Shown here piece after piece: positions 8,975 to 17,376 of a stretch of 64,000 nt of DNA. Numbering within the stretch: position 1 is the first letter of the stretch; the number at the start of each line of letters is the position of its first letter. This DNA comes from CAVWCQ01 sp963753545 (GTDB taxonomy: Bacteria; Chloroflexota; Anaerolineae; Aggregatilineales; Aggregatilineaceae), in contig CAVWCQ010000008.1 of NCBI GenBank assembly GCA_963753545.1, forward strand, positions 3,534,001 to 3,598,000, read 5' to 3'. The notes under the pieces were generated by a model that had not been told where the DNA came from, searched no databases, and saw only the letters and a program-made list of their open reading frames with translations. The translations under genes were made by a program, and so were the position numbers.

Positions 8975-10507
8975 CTACGACGCAGCAGGTACGTAGTCGA
9001 TGAACCACTTGTAATAGAGGTAATCGAGGAAGCCATCCTGCTTCATGCTGGCGATAGCGGCGTTCATGGGAGCAACGAGGTCGCTGCCCTTGGCGAAGAT
9101 CATGCCCATCTCGTCGGTGGAGATTGGGTCGCCAATCAACTCGACGGCATTGCCTGTCGAACTGACAAACCCGGCAGCAGCGGAGGCATCGGCAGGAACC
9201 GCATCCACGTCGCCATTGATCAGGGCCTGAACCAGCGCCCCGAACTCGTTGTAGACCACGCGCCGCTCTTCAGGCACAACGCCTTCCGTCACGAAGAACC
9301 CGGCGCTGCCCTGCTGTACCCCCAGGATCAGGCTGCTGTCGGCGGCGAACTCATCCAGCGACTCGAACCGATCTTCGCCCGTCCGCACCAGCAGATACTG
9401 GTCCAGGTTGATGTACGGATCGCTGAAATCGACCAACTGCTTCCGCTCTTCATAGATGCTGATCCCGTTCACTGCCGTGTCGAACTGCCCCTCGCTCACC
9501 GCCTGCATCATGACATCCCAACTGGCAGTCTGGTAGGTCGGTTTGCAGTTCAATCGCGCGCAGATCTCATTGACCATATCGTATTCATAGCCCATCACAT
9601 CCCCAGTAGTCGGCTCCTCAAACTGGAATGGGGTGTACAGGTTTTCAATGGCGACGCTGATTTCCTGCCCGTCGAGATCAGGCATATCGCTGCCGTAGAG
9701 TTTGCCCGTTTCAGGCGAATAGCTCAGGAACCACTTGTAGTAGAGATAGTCCAGGAAGCCATCCTGCTTCATGCTGGCGATAGCGGCGTTCATCGGGGCG
9801 ACGAGGTCGCTGCCCTTGGCGAAGATCATGCCCATCTCGTCGGTGGAGATCGGGTCGCCAATCAACTCGACGGCATTGCCTGTCGAACTGACAAACCCGG
9901 CAGCAGCGGAGGCATCAGCGGGAACCGCATCCACGTCACCATTGATCAGGGCCTGAACCAGCGCCCCGAACTCATTGTAGACCACGCGCCGCTCTTCGGG
10001 CACAACGCCTTCTGTCACGAAGAACCCGGCGCTGCCTTGCTGTACCCCCAGGATCAGGCTGCTGTCGGCGGCGAACTCGTCCAGCGACTCGAAGCGATCT
10101 TCACCCGTCCGCACCAGCAGATACTGGTCCAGGTTGATGTACGGATCGCTGAAGTCGACCAACTGCTTCCGCTCTTCATAGATGCTGATCCCGTTCACTG
10201 CCGTGTCGAACTGCCCCTCACTCACCGCCTGCATCATGACATCCCAACTGGCAGTCTGGTAGTTCGGTTTGCAGTTCAACCGCGCACAGATCTCATTGAC
10301 CATATCATATTCATAGCCCATCACTGCGCCGGTAACGGGGTTTTCAAACTGGAATGGAGGATACAGATTCTCCACAGCCACGCTGATTTCCTGCCCGTCG
10401 AGATCAGGCAGGTCTTTGTAGATAGGTCCAGCGGCTTGCACCGGGCCAAGCGATACAGCAAGCATGACAAACAGAAGTAACGCTGCAAAAATTCTGCCTC
10501 GCAACAT
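8975..10507 (-). CDS. Double-domain amino-acid-type periplasmic solute-binding protein
   Basis: 510 residues: an N-terminal signal sequence (MLRGRIFAALLLFVMLAVSL, cleavage near AQA-type VQA) followed by two complete SBP_bac_3 domains (family 3, polar amino-acid binding) joined by a short linker. The domains start at PDLDGQEISVA near residues 35 and 277 and are nearly identical in protein and DNA, with a period of 726 bp (242 codons). Each contains YEYDMVNEICARL, TASWDVM and the FDTAVNGIS region that shapes the ligand pocket. Normal family members are about 250-280 residues with one domain. No permease or ATPase is adjacent, so it either serves a transporter elsewhere or acts as a sensor partner. 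A palindrome lies upstream. Confidence 0.92.
   Translation of the reverse strand: MLRGRIFAALLLFVMLAVSLGPVQAAGPIYKDLPDLDGQEISVAVENLYPPFQFENPVTGAVMGYEYDMVNEICARLNCKPNYQTASWDVMMQAVSEGQFDTAVNGISIYEERKQLVDFSDPYINLDQYLLVRTGEDRFESLDEFAADSSLILGVQQGSAGFFVTEGVVPEERRVVYNEFGALVQALINGDVDAVPADASAAAGFVSSTGNAVELIGDPISTDEMGMIFAKGSDLVAPMNAAIASMKQDGFLDYLYYKWFLSYSPETGKLYGSDMPDLDGQEISVAIENLYTPFQFEEPTTGDVMGYEYDMVNEICARLNCKPTYQTASWDVMMQAVSEGQFDTAVNGISIYEERKQLVDFSDPYINLDQYLLVRTGEDRFESLDEFAADSSLILGVQQGSAGFFVTEGVVPEERRVVYNEFGALVQALINGDVDAVPADASAAAGFVSSTGNAVELIGDPISTDEMGMIFAKGSDLVAPMNAAIASMKQDGFLDYLYYKWFIDYVPAAS
9002..9684. repeat. Direct repeat, unit 2 of duplicated solute-binding domain
   Basis: 683 bp nearly identical to 9728-10410, offset 726 bp in the same orientation and reading frame. 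This is the C-terminal domain copy of the solute-binding gene. Confidence 0.95.
9728..10410. repeat. Direct repeat, unit 1 of duplicated solute-binding domain
   Basis: 683 bp matching 9002-9684 with only scattered, mostly third-position differences. Divergence rises sharply outside these borders, which marks the duplicated unit. Confidence 0.95.
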
Positions 10508-10537
10508 AATTCATGTTCTCCTCTTATGCTCTCTTGT

Positions 10538-10554
10538 AACTACACGTTGTAGTT
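10538..10554. promoter_or_regulatory. Palindromic operator-like site upstream of the solute-binding gene
   Basis: AACTACA-CGT-TGTAGTT is a perfect 7-bp inverted repeat with a 3-nt centre. It is about 30 bp upstream of the gene start at 10507 on the minus strand, a position suited to a repressor site. No regulator gene is adjacent, and I cannot name the family. Confidence 0.4.
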
Positions 10555-10738
10555 TAATCATCTGTTCTGCAAAACGCCACACGAGAAAAAATAGCTTTAA
10601 CAAAATAGTTGTTGAGCTACTACATCTCCTCAATTTTCATTGGGATCATCGGCAATCCTTGATATGACTTCCGGCACTGGGGTATCACCGGGCGACGCCG
10701 TATTATTACGGTAGTTTCGTTTGTGAAGGAGGGTACAA

Positions 10739-11314
10739 ATGCTCTATGCGCTGCTTGTAGCCGGAGCCATTGTCTGTGCAGTGCAGGCGATCCGGTGCAC
10801 ACGCCTTCTCTCAGCCGCGCTGTGGCTGGCCGGCGTAAGTGCGCTGGTTTCCGTCATACTGTACCGGATGGGCGCGCAGCAGGTTGCCGTAATCGAATTG
10901 AGTGTTGGAGCTGGTTTGGTGACCGTGCTGTTTGTCTTTGCCATCAGCATCGCGGGGGATGATGCGATGGATGCGCGAGCGCTGCTTCCTAAACCACTGG
11001 CTCTGGGACTTATCGCACTTTTTGTAGTCGTTCTGGGAGTGATGATCTTCCCGTTAAAAGATATGGGCCTGTCAGTGAGCGAGACATCTTTTGCCAGCCG
11101 CTTGTGGGCTGACCGCGAAATGGATGTCCTGGTACAGATCGTGCTGATCTTCACCGGGGTGCTCTGCATTCTCGGTCTGCTCAGCGATGTGAAATCCCCT
11201 GCTCAGTCTCATGCCGAAACACAGAATGAAGCCATACCAGCCTGGAGCGACGGGCACATCGAACCAGAGCAGATGCCAACAGAAGAAGCAGAACTGGAGG
11301 AGGTCCACGCATGA
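10739..11314 (+). CDS. Hydrogenase membrane subunit, NuoJ/MbhD-MbhE-like
   Basis: 191-residue hydrophobic protein with about five membrane segments and a hydrophilic, acidic C-terminal tail. The stretch with RMGAQQVAVIELSVGAG resembles the NuoJ/DUF4040 (MbhD) fold, in which a broken helix helps transmit conformational change to the proton or sodium pumping arm. It is the first gene of the hydrogenase operon, preceded by GGAGGG 5 bp before the ATG. The ATG of the next gene overlaps its TGA (ATGA). The charged tail (about residues 150-191) is not part of the membrane fold and is unusual for the family. Confidence 0.75.
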   Translation: MLYALLVAGAIVCAVQAIRCTRLLSAALWLAGVSALVSVILYRMGAQQVAVIELSVGAGLVTVLFVFAISIAGDDAMDARALLPKPLALGLIALFVVVLGVMIFPLKDMGLSVSETSFASRLWADREMDVLVQIVLIFTGVLCILGLLSDVKSPAQSHAETQNEAIPAWSDGHIEPEQMPTEEAELEEVHA

Positions 11315-11616
11315 GCACAGTAGAAATTGTGGCAGTTGGCGTTCTTGGACTGGTAGGCGTGGGACTTTATGGCCTGCTTGTGACGCGCAACCTGATCAAA
11401 GTCGTGGTTGCGCTTCAAATTTTAGTAAAGGGCGCGCTGCTGGCATTGGTCGCAGCGGGTAAAGCCAGTGATCAGGTGAATTTGAGCCAGAGTCTCGCCA
11501 TGACGGTAATCGTAGCCGATACCATCGTTGCGGTAGTAGGTCTGGCCCTGGCCGTCCAGGTCAAGCGTCTGCTGGGCACGCTGGATCTGAAGGCGCTGTC
11601 CAACTTGCGAGGGTAA
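11311..11616 (+). CDS. Hydrogenase membrane subunit, NuoK/MnhC-like
   Basis: 101 residues with three transmembrane helices, the size and layout of NuoK, MnhC/MrpC and MbhG. It would sit in the membrane arm between the J-like subunit and the antiporter-like subunits. An intramembrane acidic residue occurs in the third helix (VIVADTIVAVVGLALAVQ). It overlaps the previous gene by 4 bp and the next starts 2 bp after its stop. Confidence 0.85.
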   Translation: MSTVEIVAVGVLGLVGVGLYGLLVTRNLIKVVVALQILVKGALLALVAAGKASDQVNLSQSLAMTVIVADTIVAVVGLALAVQVKRLLGTLDLKALSNLRG

Positions 11617-11618
11617 TA

Positions 11619-13367
11619 ATGATTGACGTTTTGATTCTTTTGACGATTGGTATTCCCTGGCTAGGTGCGCTTGCAGTTTGGCTAACCGGAAATAAGCGCC
11701 CACGCCAACAGCATCTATTAGCGGTTATTTTCGCTGTTGCTGCCGGGGTGGTCGCTCTGCTGATGCTGCCCTCCACCGATTCAGGCGTGGCGCTGCGCAT
11801 CAAGGCGGGCGGTGTTTTTGGTGATTTCACCTTTGTGGCAGATGGCCTCGGCGTTTTCCTGGCCGTCGTTGCAACAGTGGTTGGCAGTCTGGCCGTCCTG
11901 TTCTCCGTCGATTATATGGACGGCGACAAGGAGTTAGGCCGCTATTACGCGCTGGTGCTACTGTTTATTGGCGCGATGGCAGGTCTGGCCTTGACGGGAA
12001 GCATGCTCCTGCTCTTCATCTTTTGGGAAATCACAGCGCTGTGTTCCTACGCGCTGATCTCATTCTACAATGACGATCCGAAAGCTGTTGAAGGTGGTAT
12101 CAAGGCCCTGATCATGACGCAGATCGGCGGCGTTGGCATGCTGGGCGGCGCATTAATCGCCTATGCCTACCAGGGTAATTACGATATCAATACCTTCCTG
12201 AGCAATCCACACGCGGTTCCCGCGCACCTGCTCAACATTATGGCCTTCGGCTTTTTGGCAGCAGCGGCGGCAAAATCGGCCCAGGTCCCGTTCCATACGT
12301 GGCTCCCTGGTGCGATGGAAGCGCCCACCCCGATCAGTGCCCTCATCCACGCCGCGACAATGGTCAATGCTGGTGTCTATCTGCTGGCCCGTTTTTACCC
12401 GGCATTTGAAGGTGTTGAAGGCTGGAAGACGGCGGTGATTGTCGTCGGTATGACGTCGGCTTTCCTGGCGGCACTGATGGCCCTGGTTGCCAATGATCTG
12501 AAGCGCGTCCTGGCCTATTCGACTATCAGCCAGCTTGGCTATATGGTCTACGCCATCGGCACAGGCGGCATCTTCGCCAGCCAGTTCCATCTGCTCAGCC
12601 ATGCGATCTTTAAGGCCCTGCTCTTTCTCGGCGCGGGCGCTGTGATTCACGGCGTTGGCACGCGTGACATGCGCAAAATGGGCGGCGTTGGCAAGAAAAT
12701 GCCCGTCATCCGCAATGTATTTATCGTCGGCGCGCTGGCCCTGGCAGGGTTGCCCATCCTCAACGGCTTCTGGAGTAAAGAACTGATCCTGGAACATGGC
12801 GCAGAAGAAGGTCCGGTGTGGGCATATATCGTCATGTTGATCGGCGCGGGCATTACGGCGCTGTACACCTTCCGTATGGTCTGGCTGGTCTTCTTTGGTG
12901 AGCCGCGCAGTGACGCGCACGTGCACGATGCGGGCCAGTGGATGAAGGTTTCTACCGTTATCCTCGCCGCCGGAACGCTGACTTCCTGGCTGCTGGTTGG
13001 CCTGTTTGGCGAAATGCTCGAAAAGACCCTGCTCTACCATCACCTGGAAGTCGAAGCGGGCGTGACCATTCTCAAGGATGTCGTGACGGCCCCGGCGACC
13101 TTGCTGGCGCTCGGCGTTGTAGCACTCGGCCTGCTGGCGTGGTGGTTCCACAGCGCCCTGGCCTGGATTGGTGACGTGCTGCGCCCGGTTGGGTATGCCG
13201 CCTCCAAAGATTTTGGTTTTGAATGGCTCAATTATCGGATCGTGGACGCAACGAAATACGCGGCGAACAAGCTCCGCATCACCCAGACCGGCGAGTTGAA
13301 CTGGAATGTGCTTGGCATTGTCGGTGGGCTGGTGATCGTTCTCGTTGTTCTCGCGGTGGGGGCATAA
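11619..13367 (+). CDS. Antiporter-like proton/sodium channel subunit, NuoL/MrpA family
   Basis: 582-residue polytopic protein (about 14 helices) of the proton-antiporter family shared by complex I, Mrp antiporters and group 4 hydrogenases. Family marks include FWEITALCSYALI, the VPFHTWLPGAMEAPTPISAL loop and LAYSTISQLGYM, each carrying channel lysine, glutamate or histidine residues. It probably translocates H+ or Na+ when the hydrogenase turns over. Length is somewhat short for NuoL and fits a form without a long lateral helix. It is tightly packed between the K-like and N-like genes. Confidence 0.9.
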   Translation: MIDVLILLTIGIPWLGALAVWLTGNKRPRQQHLLAVIFAVAAGVVALLMLPSTDSGVALRIKAGGVFGDFTFVADGLGVFLAVVATVVGSLAVLFSVDYMDGDKELGRYYALVLLFIGAMAGLALTGSMLLLFIFWEITALCSYALISFYNDDPKAVEGGIKALIMTQIGGVGMLGGALIAYAYQGNYDINTFLSNPHAVPAHLLNIMAFGFLAAAAAKSAQVPFHTWLPGAMEAPTPISALIHAATMVNAGVYLLARFYPAFEGVEGWKTAVIVVGMTSAFLAALMALVANDLKRVLAYSTISQLGYMVYAIGTGGIFASQFHLLSHAIFKALLFLGAGAVIHGVGTRDMRKMGGVGKKMPVIRNVFIVGALALAGLPILNGFWSKELILEHGAEEGPVWAYIVMLIGAGITALYTFRMVWLVFFGEPRSDAHVHDAGQWMKVSTVILAAGTLTSWLLVGLFGEMLEKTLLYHHLEVEAGVTILKDVVTAPATLLALGVVALGLLAWWFHSALAWIGDVLRPVGYAASKDFGFEWLNYRIVDATKYAANKLRITQTGELNWNVLGIVGGLVIVLVVLAVGA

Positions 13368-13369
13368 CC

Positions 13370-14866
13370 ATGAATGATGTAACTGCTTTTGCCTGGATGA
13401 TCCTGCTGCCCCTGATAGCTTCTCCGGTGATCTATCTGGTAGGCCGGTTGCTCAAAAAAGATGGCGCAATTGCTGCTCGCTGGCTGTCGCTGGCTGTGCT
13501 GCTGTTGACCTGGATACCCTTTGTTTTGGCTGCCCACGACCTGGACGCAAATGGCGTAGACAGCTACAAGATCGGCGCGGTTGCCCTGCGCATGGACGAG
13601 TTGGGACTGCTGCTGGCGGCGCTGTCGCTGGGGCTGGGAACTTTCGTCGTGCTCTACTCTGGCCCGTATATGTCGGGTGAGAATGGGCAGGAGAAATATT
13701 ACGCGACTCTTGTTGCCAATATCGGTGTGATGATCGGCCTCGGCGCGGCAAGCGACCTGTTTAACCTGTGGGTTTGGTTCGAGGCGATGGCAATTTCCTC
13801 GTATTTGCTGGTTGCCTTCTACCACGAACAGCCTGCTTCCTTGGAAGCTGCTGTGAAATACATGGTCCAAAGTGCCGTCGGATCGGTTTTCGTTTTGCTG
13901 GGCATTGCCCTGGTGCTGTCACAAACTGGGACGCTCGACCTGACGGCAATTCGTGGCGCAGCAGATAATACCCAGATCATGCTGGCGGCGGGCGCGCTGT
14001 TTGTCATCGGCTTCGGGGTTAAGGTGGCGATGGTTCCCATGCACACCTGGCTTCCCGATGCCCACTCGCAGGCCCCCAGCGGCATCAGCGCCATGCTGTC
14101 CGGCGTTGTGATTGAGGCGGGTCTTGTCGCGCTGCTGCGGGCGTTGTCCGCGCTGGCGAACGTCACGACCTCCTGGGGCGAACTGCTGATGGCCTTTGGC
14201 GCGCTCAATATGGTCGTAGGCAATGTGATGGCCCTCCGCCAGGTACAGGTCAAACGCCTGCTCGCCTATTCCAGTTTGGCTCACATCGGTTATATGCTGC
14301 TCGGCCTCGGCATTGCGCTCTATTCGAAAGAAGCAACCGGGGCGCAGGGCAGCCTGTTCCACATGCTGAATCACGGACTGATGAAGGGTCTCGCCTTTCT
14401 CGCGGCGGGCGCGCTGCTTTATGCGCTCCATGTCGCGGTGGGTGATCACGGCCCGCTGACTATCTCCGATCTGGACGGAGCCGCTCACAAGTATCCCCTG
14501 GCGGCGCTCGGATTGAGTTTTGCCGTGCTGGGTCTGGGGGGTCTGCCTCCGTTGGCTGGCTTTATGTCCAAGTGGCAGATTTTTGTGGCAGGCTTTGAAA
14601 CGCATAACCGTTACATCGGCGCGCTGGTCATCTTTGCCGCCCTGAACAGTGTGCTCTCGCTGGCCTACTATGCGCCGCTGGTGAATGCGATGTATCGCCA
14701 TAAAGAATCACAGGCTGTGCAGACAGGTAAGCCCCTACCCATGCTGATGAATGTGCCGCTGGTCGTGATGGGTGTCGGCGTGATCGCGTTGGGTGTCTGG
14801 CCCGCTCTACTGCGCTGGCTGACCAGCCCGGCAGGTGATGCGCTGCTGACTGCCTTTGGACTGTAG
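13370..14866 (+). CDS. Antiporter-like subunit, NuoN/NuoM/MrpD family
   Basis: 498-residue polytopic membrane protein and second ion channel of the hydrogenase membrane arm. It carries the conserved MVPMHTWLPDAHSQAPSGIS loop, WFEAMAISSYLLVAFYHE (channel glutamate) and LLAYSSLAHIGYML. I take the ATG at 13370, 2 bp after the upstream stop; the frame is open further upstream but that part overlaps the L-like gene. With the L-like subunit, two antiporter modules imply at least two ion channels per complex. Confidence 0.88.
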   Translation: MNDVTAFAWMILLPLIASPVIYLVGRLLKKDGAIAARWLSLAVLLLTWIPFVLAAHDLDANGVDSYKIGAVALRMDELGLLLAALSLGLGTFVVLYSGPYMSGENGQEKYYATLVANIGVMIGLGAASDLFNLWVWFEAMAISSYLLVAFYHEQPASLEAAVKYMVQSAVGSVFVLLGIALVLSQTGTLDLTAIRGAADNTQIMLAAGALFVIGFGVKVAMVPMHTWLPDAHSQAPSGISAMLSGVVIEAGLVALLRALSALANVTTSWGELLMAFGALNMVVGNVMALRQVQVKRLLAYSSLAHIGYMLLGLGIALYSKEATGAQGSLFHMLNHGLMKGLAFLAAGALLYALHVAVGDHGPLTISDLDGAAHKYPLAALGLSFAVLGLGGLPPLAGFMSKWQIFVAGFETHNRYIGALVIFAALNSVLSLAYYAPLVNAMYRHKESQAVQTGKPLPMLMNVPLVVMGVGVIALGVWPALLRWLTSPAGDALLTAFGL

Positions 14867-14879
14867 GGAGAAAACGAAC

Positions 14880-15194
14880 ATGAAAGATATTCTGCTCGCT
14901 CCGCCCATCGCCTTCGCCATCTATCTGGTGCTCGTCGCCATCCTGTCCCGCGTGGGACGGGTAATGGCTGGCCCCAGCGAAGCATCGGCGGCAAAATCGA
15001 GTACCTATGCAAGTGGTGAAACGTCGCCCGTGCGCATTGCTGTCCCCGGATATCGCCCCTTCTTCGTGATCGCTCTGTTCTTCGCGATTTTGCACCTGGG
15101 CGTACTGATGTTGGGCAGTAGCGATTTTTCGTCCACGTCAGCCTTTTACCTGATCGGCTTGATCCTGGCGCTGCTGGCGCTGATTCTGGGGTAG
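14880..15194 (+). CDS. NuoA-like small membrane subunit
   Basis: 104 residues, three predicted transmembrane helices. The loop YASGETSPVRIAVPGYRPFF matches the NuoA pattern (YESG followed by a Phe-rich helix), placing it at the junction of membrane and peripheral arms. The ATG at 14880 follows GGGAGAAAA; an in-frame ATG at 14856 overlaps the upstream gene and lacks a site. NuoA-like subunits are present only in some group 4 hydrogenases, which makes this cluster closer to complex I than the simple Ech type. Confidence 0.72.
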   Translation: MKDILLAPPIAFAIYLVLVAILSRVGRVMAGPSEASAAKSSTYASGETSPVRIAVPGYRPFFVIALFFAILHLGVLMLGSSDFSSTSAFYLIGLILALLALILG

Positions 15195-15201
15195 GTGTGT
15201 G

Positions 15202-15720
15202 ATGAACTTGGATAAGACGTGGCAGGGAGTGCTGGATCAGATCAAAACTTGGGCGCGGATTAACTCGCCCTGGGTCATTCACTTCAACAGCGGATCGTGC
15301 AACGGCTGTGATATCGAAATCCTGGCGACACTGACGCCGCGTTACGATGTGGAACGTTTTGGCATCAAACTGCAAGGCAGCCCGCGTCACGCTGACGTGC
15401 TCGTTTGCACGGGTCCCGTAACCCGGCAGGCGCGCGAACGGTTGATCCGCGTCTATGACCAGATGCCCGCGCCGAAATTTGTTGTCGCGGTGGGGTCTTG
15501 CGCGCTCTCCGGCGGCGCGTTCCAGGGCTGTTACAACATCATGGGCGGCATCGATAAGGTCATCCCGGTTCATGCCTATGTGCCGGGCTGTCCGCCGCGC
15601 CCGGAAGCGATTATCGATGGGGTGGTCAAGCTGCTGTCCAGCCTGAAAAGCGGGGCTGCGCCTGAGCCGCTCGATTCGGCAACAATTGCCGCTATTGTAG
15701 AAGAGGCAAGCGGGAACTAA
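15202..15720 (+). CDS. [NiFe] hydrogenase small subunit, NuoB-like
   Basis: 172-residue peripheral subunit carrying the proximal [4Fe-4S] cluster that passes electrons to or from the nickel site. Cysteines Cys33 and Cys36 in GSCNGCDIE, Cys100 in GSCALSG and Cys130 in PGCPPRPEAI form the ligand set. The CxxC spacing, rather than the CC pair of complex I NuoB, is the hydrogenase pattern. GTG at 15199 is an alternative start one codon earlier. It lies between the A-like and C-like genes. Confidence 0.93.
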   Translation: MNLDKTWQGVLDQIKTWARINSPWVIHFNSGSCNGCDIEILATLTPRYDVERFGIKLQGSPRHADVLVCTGPVTRQARERLIRVYDQMPAPKFVVAVGSCALSGGAFQGCYNIMGGIDKVIPVHAYVPGCPPRPEAIIDGVVKLLSSLKSGAAPEPLDSATIAAIVEEASGN

Positions 15721-15725
15721 CCAAT

Positions 15726-16184
15726 ATGAGCATTGAAACAAGTCTGCAAGCTGTTGCGACACTGTTAGAACCCTGGACCAAAGAGTCCAACATACCCACG
15801 CCTGACCGCCTGGACATCACGATTGACACGGGCGATCTGCTGGCGGCTGTCCAGGCCATTATGGACACCGGATGGGGTTATCTGATCACCATCACCGCCC
15901 TGGATAAGGGCGTCGAAGCCGGGCAGTTTGAACTGCTTTATCACTTCACGGCGGGCGCGCCTGTGGCGACGCTGCGCGTCTCCATCCCGCGCGATAACCC
16001 GGTCGTAGACAGTCTTTACTCGGTTATCCCCTCGGTGAGCTTTTACGAGCGTGAAGTGATGGAAATGATGGGCATTACCTTTGTGGGCACGCCTGATACC
16101 GATCGTCTGTTCCTACCGGAAGACTGGCCCGTTGGCGTCTACCCGCTGCGCAAAGATTTCAAACTCCCGGAAACAACGGCCTAG
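15726..16184 (+). CDS. NuoC-like (30 kDa) hydrogenase subunit
   Basis: 152-residue soluble protein matching the 30-kDa complex I subunit: the SFYEREVMEMMGITFVGTPD region and the terminal VYPLRKDFKLP are the family signature. It has a structural role in docking the catalytic D-like subunit. Six bases separate it from the B-like gene and ten from the D-like gene. Confidence 0.9.
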   Translation: MSIETSLQAVATLLEPWTKESNIPTPDRLDITIDTGDLLAAVQAIMDTGWGYLITITALDKGVEAGQFELLYHFTAGAPVATLRVSIPRDNPVVDSLYSVIPSVSFYEREVMEMMGITFVGTPDTDRLFLPEDWPVGVYPLRKDFKLPETTA

Positions 16185-16194
16185 GAGCATCCTT

Positions 16195-17376
16195 ATGCAA
16201 ACCAAAGATTGCGACAAGTTTATCATTCCGATTGGCCCGCAGCATCCGGCGCTCAAAGAACCGGGACACTTCGAGTTTTGTGTCGATGGTGAAGTCGTCA
16301 CGGGGGCAACTGTCCGGCTGGGATATGCGCATCGCGGCATCGAAAAAGGGGCCGAAGGGCGCTCCTGGGTACAAACCCTCTATCTGGTTGAGCGCATCTG
16401 TGGCATCTGTTCGCACATCCACGCAACTACGTTCGCCCTGGGTGTCGAAAAACTGGCGGGTGTCGAAGCGCCGCCGCGTGCCCAGGCGATCCGCCAACTC
16501 GTAGCCGAACTGGAACGCATCCACAGTCACCTGCTCTTTGTCGGCGTCGCTGCCCACGAAGCGGGTTTTGATACGCTGTTTATGTATAGCTGGCGTGACC
16601 GCGAAACCGTGATGAACCTGCTGGAAGGCATCACCGGCAACCGCGTCAACTATTCAGCCAACGTGCTCGGCGGCGTCAAATGTGACATCAGCTCCGAAGT
16701 TGCCGACACGATCCGCACCGGGCTGGACTATTTGGAAGGGCGCAGCCATCACTATCTTGATGTCGTGAGCAATGATGCGCTGTTCCTGCGCCGCACTCGG
16801 GGCGTTGGTACGCTGACCAAAGAACAGGCCCATCGCTTGGGCGTTGTTGGCCCAATGGCCCGCGCTTCCGGCATTGCCCGCGATGTGCGCGTTGATGCGC
16901 CCTACGCCGCTTATGCTCAATTCCCGATCCAGATGGTCGTTGAGACGGCGGGCGATCTCGAAGCGCGCTTTAAGGTACGAATCAAGGAACTGTTTGAGAG
17001 TTACCGCGTCATTCGCGAAATTCTGGATCACATGCCCGAAGGCGAATTGACAGCCCGCATGCCCCGCCGCATCAAAGAGGGCGAAGCAATCAGCCGCATC
17101 GAAGCGCCGCGCGGAGAAGTGTTCTATTTCATCAAAAGCAACGGCACGGACATAGCCGAGCGCGTCAAGGTCCGCACGCCCACGCTGTGCAATATGGCTT
17201 CCGTTCTCACCGTTGCCATTGGGCATCAACTGGCGGACGTGCCGTTAATCCTGGCAGGCATCGACCCCTGCTTCTCGTGCAATGATCGCATGATCACCAT
17301 CAAGGACGAGCGCGGCGCGAGTAATGCTGTGACCTGGGAAGCGCTTAGAGATTATGGAGTAGAGTTCTACCGATGA
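16195..17376 (+). CDS. [NiFe] hydrogenase large (catalytic) subunit, group 4, NuoD-like
   Basis: 393-residue catalytic subunit that reduces protons or oxidises H2. The N-terminal L1 motif RICGIC gives Cys69 and Cys72, and the C-terminal L2 motif DPCFSCNDR gives Cys359 and Cys362: all four Ni-Fe ligands, absent from complex I NuoD. A 28-residue tail follows Arg365, as in HycE, whose tail is removed by the protease HycI after nickel insertion; a HycI-like gene closes this operon. The start is ATG 16195 with TAGGAG upstream; the longer open frame overlaps the C-like gene. Its partner electron carrier is probably ferredoxin, as usual for group 4; the exact subgroup cannot be fixed by reading. Confidence 0.95.
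   Translation: MQTKDCDKFIIPIGPQHPALKEPGHFEFCVDGEVVTGATVRLGYAHRGIEKGAEGRSWVQTLYLVERICGICSHIHATTFALGVEKLAGVEAPPRAQAIRQLVAELERIHSHLLFVGVAAHEAGFDTLFMYSWRDRETVMNLLEGITGNRVNYSANVLGGVKCDISSEVADTIRTGLDYLEGRSHHYLDVVSNDALFLRRTRGVGTLTKEQAHRLGVVGPMARASGIARDVRVDAPYAAYAQFPIQMVVETAGDLEARFKVRIKELFESYRVIREILDHMPEGELTARMPRRIKEGEAISRIEAPRGEVFYFIKSNGTDIAERVKVRTPTLCNMASVLTVAIGHQLADVPLILAGIDPCFSCNDRMITIKDERGASNAVTWEALRDYGVEFYR

Noticed and set aside
8945..10480. Long plus-strand open frame of 511 codons opposite the solute-binding gene, itself internally duplicated
   Set aside because: It is the shadow of the duplicated minus-strand gene; its repeat simply mirrors that duplication, and it lacks a signal peptide, family motif or ribosome site.
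12153..13151. 332-codon minus-strand frame inside the L-like hydrogenase gene
   Set aside because: Composition is Gln/His/Arg-rich as expected for an antisense reading of GC-rich coding DNA; the plus-strand gene is unambiguous.
15202..17376. B, C, D subunits as respiratory complex I
   Set aside because: The D subunit has four nickel-binding cysteines and the E, F, G genes are missing.
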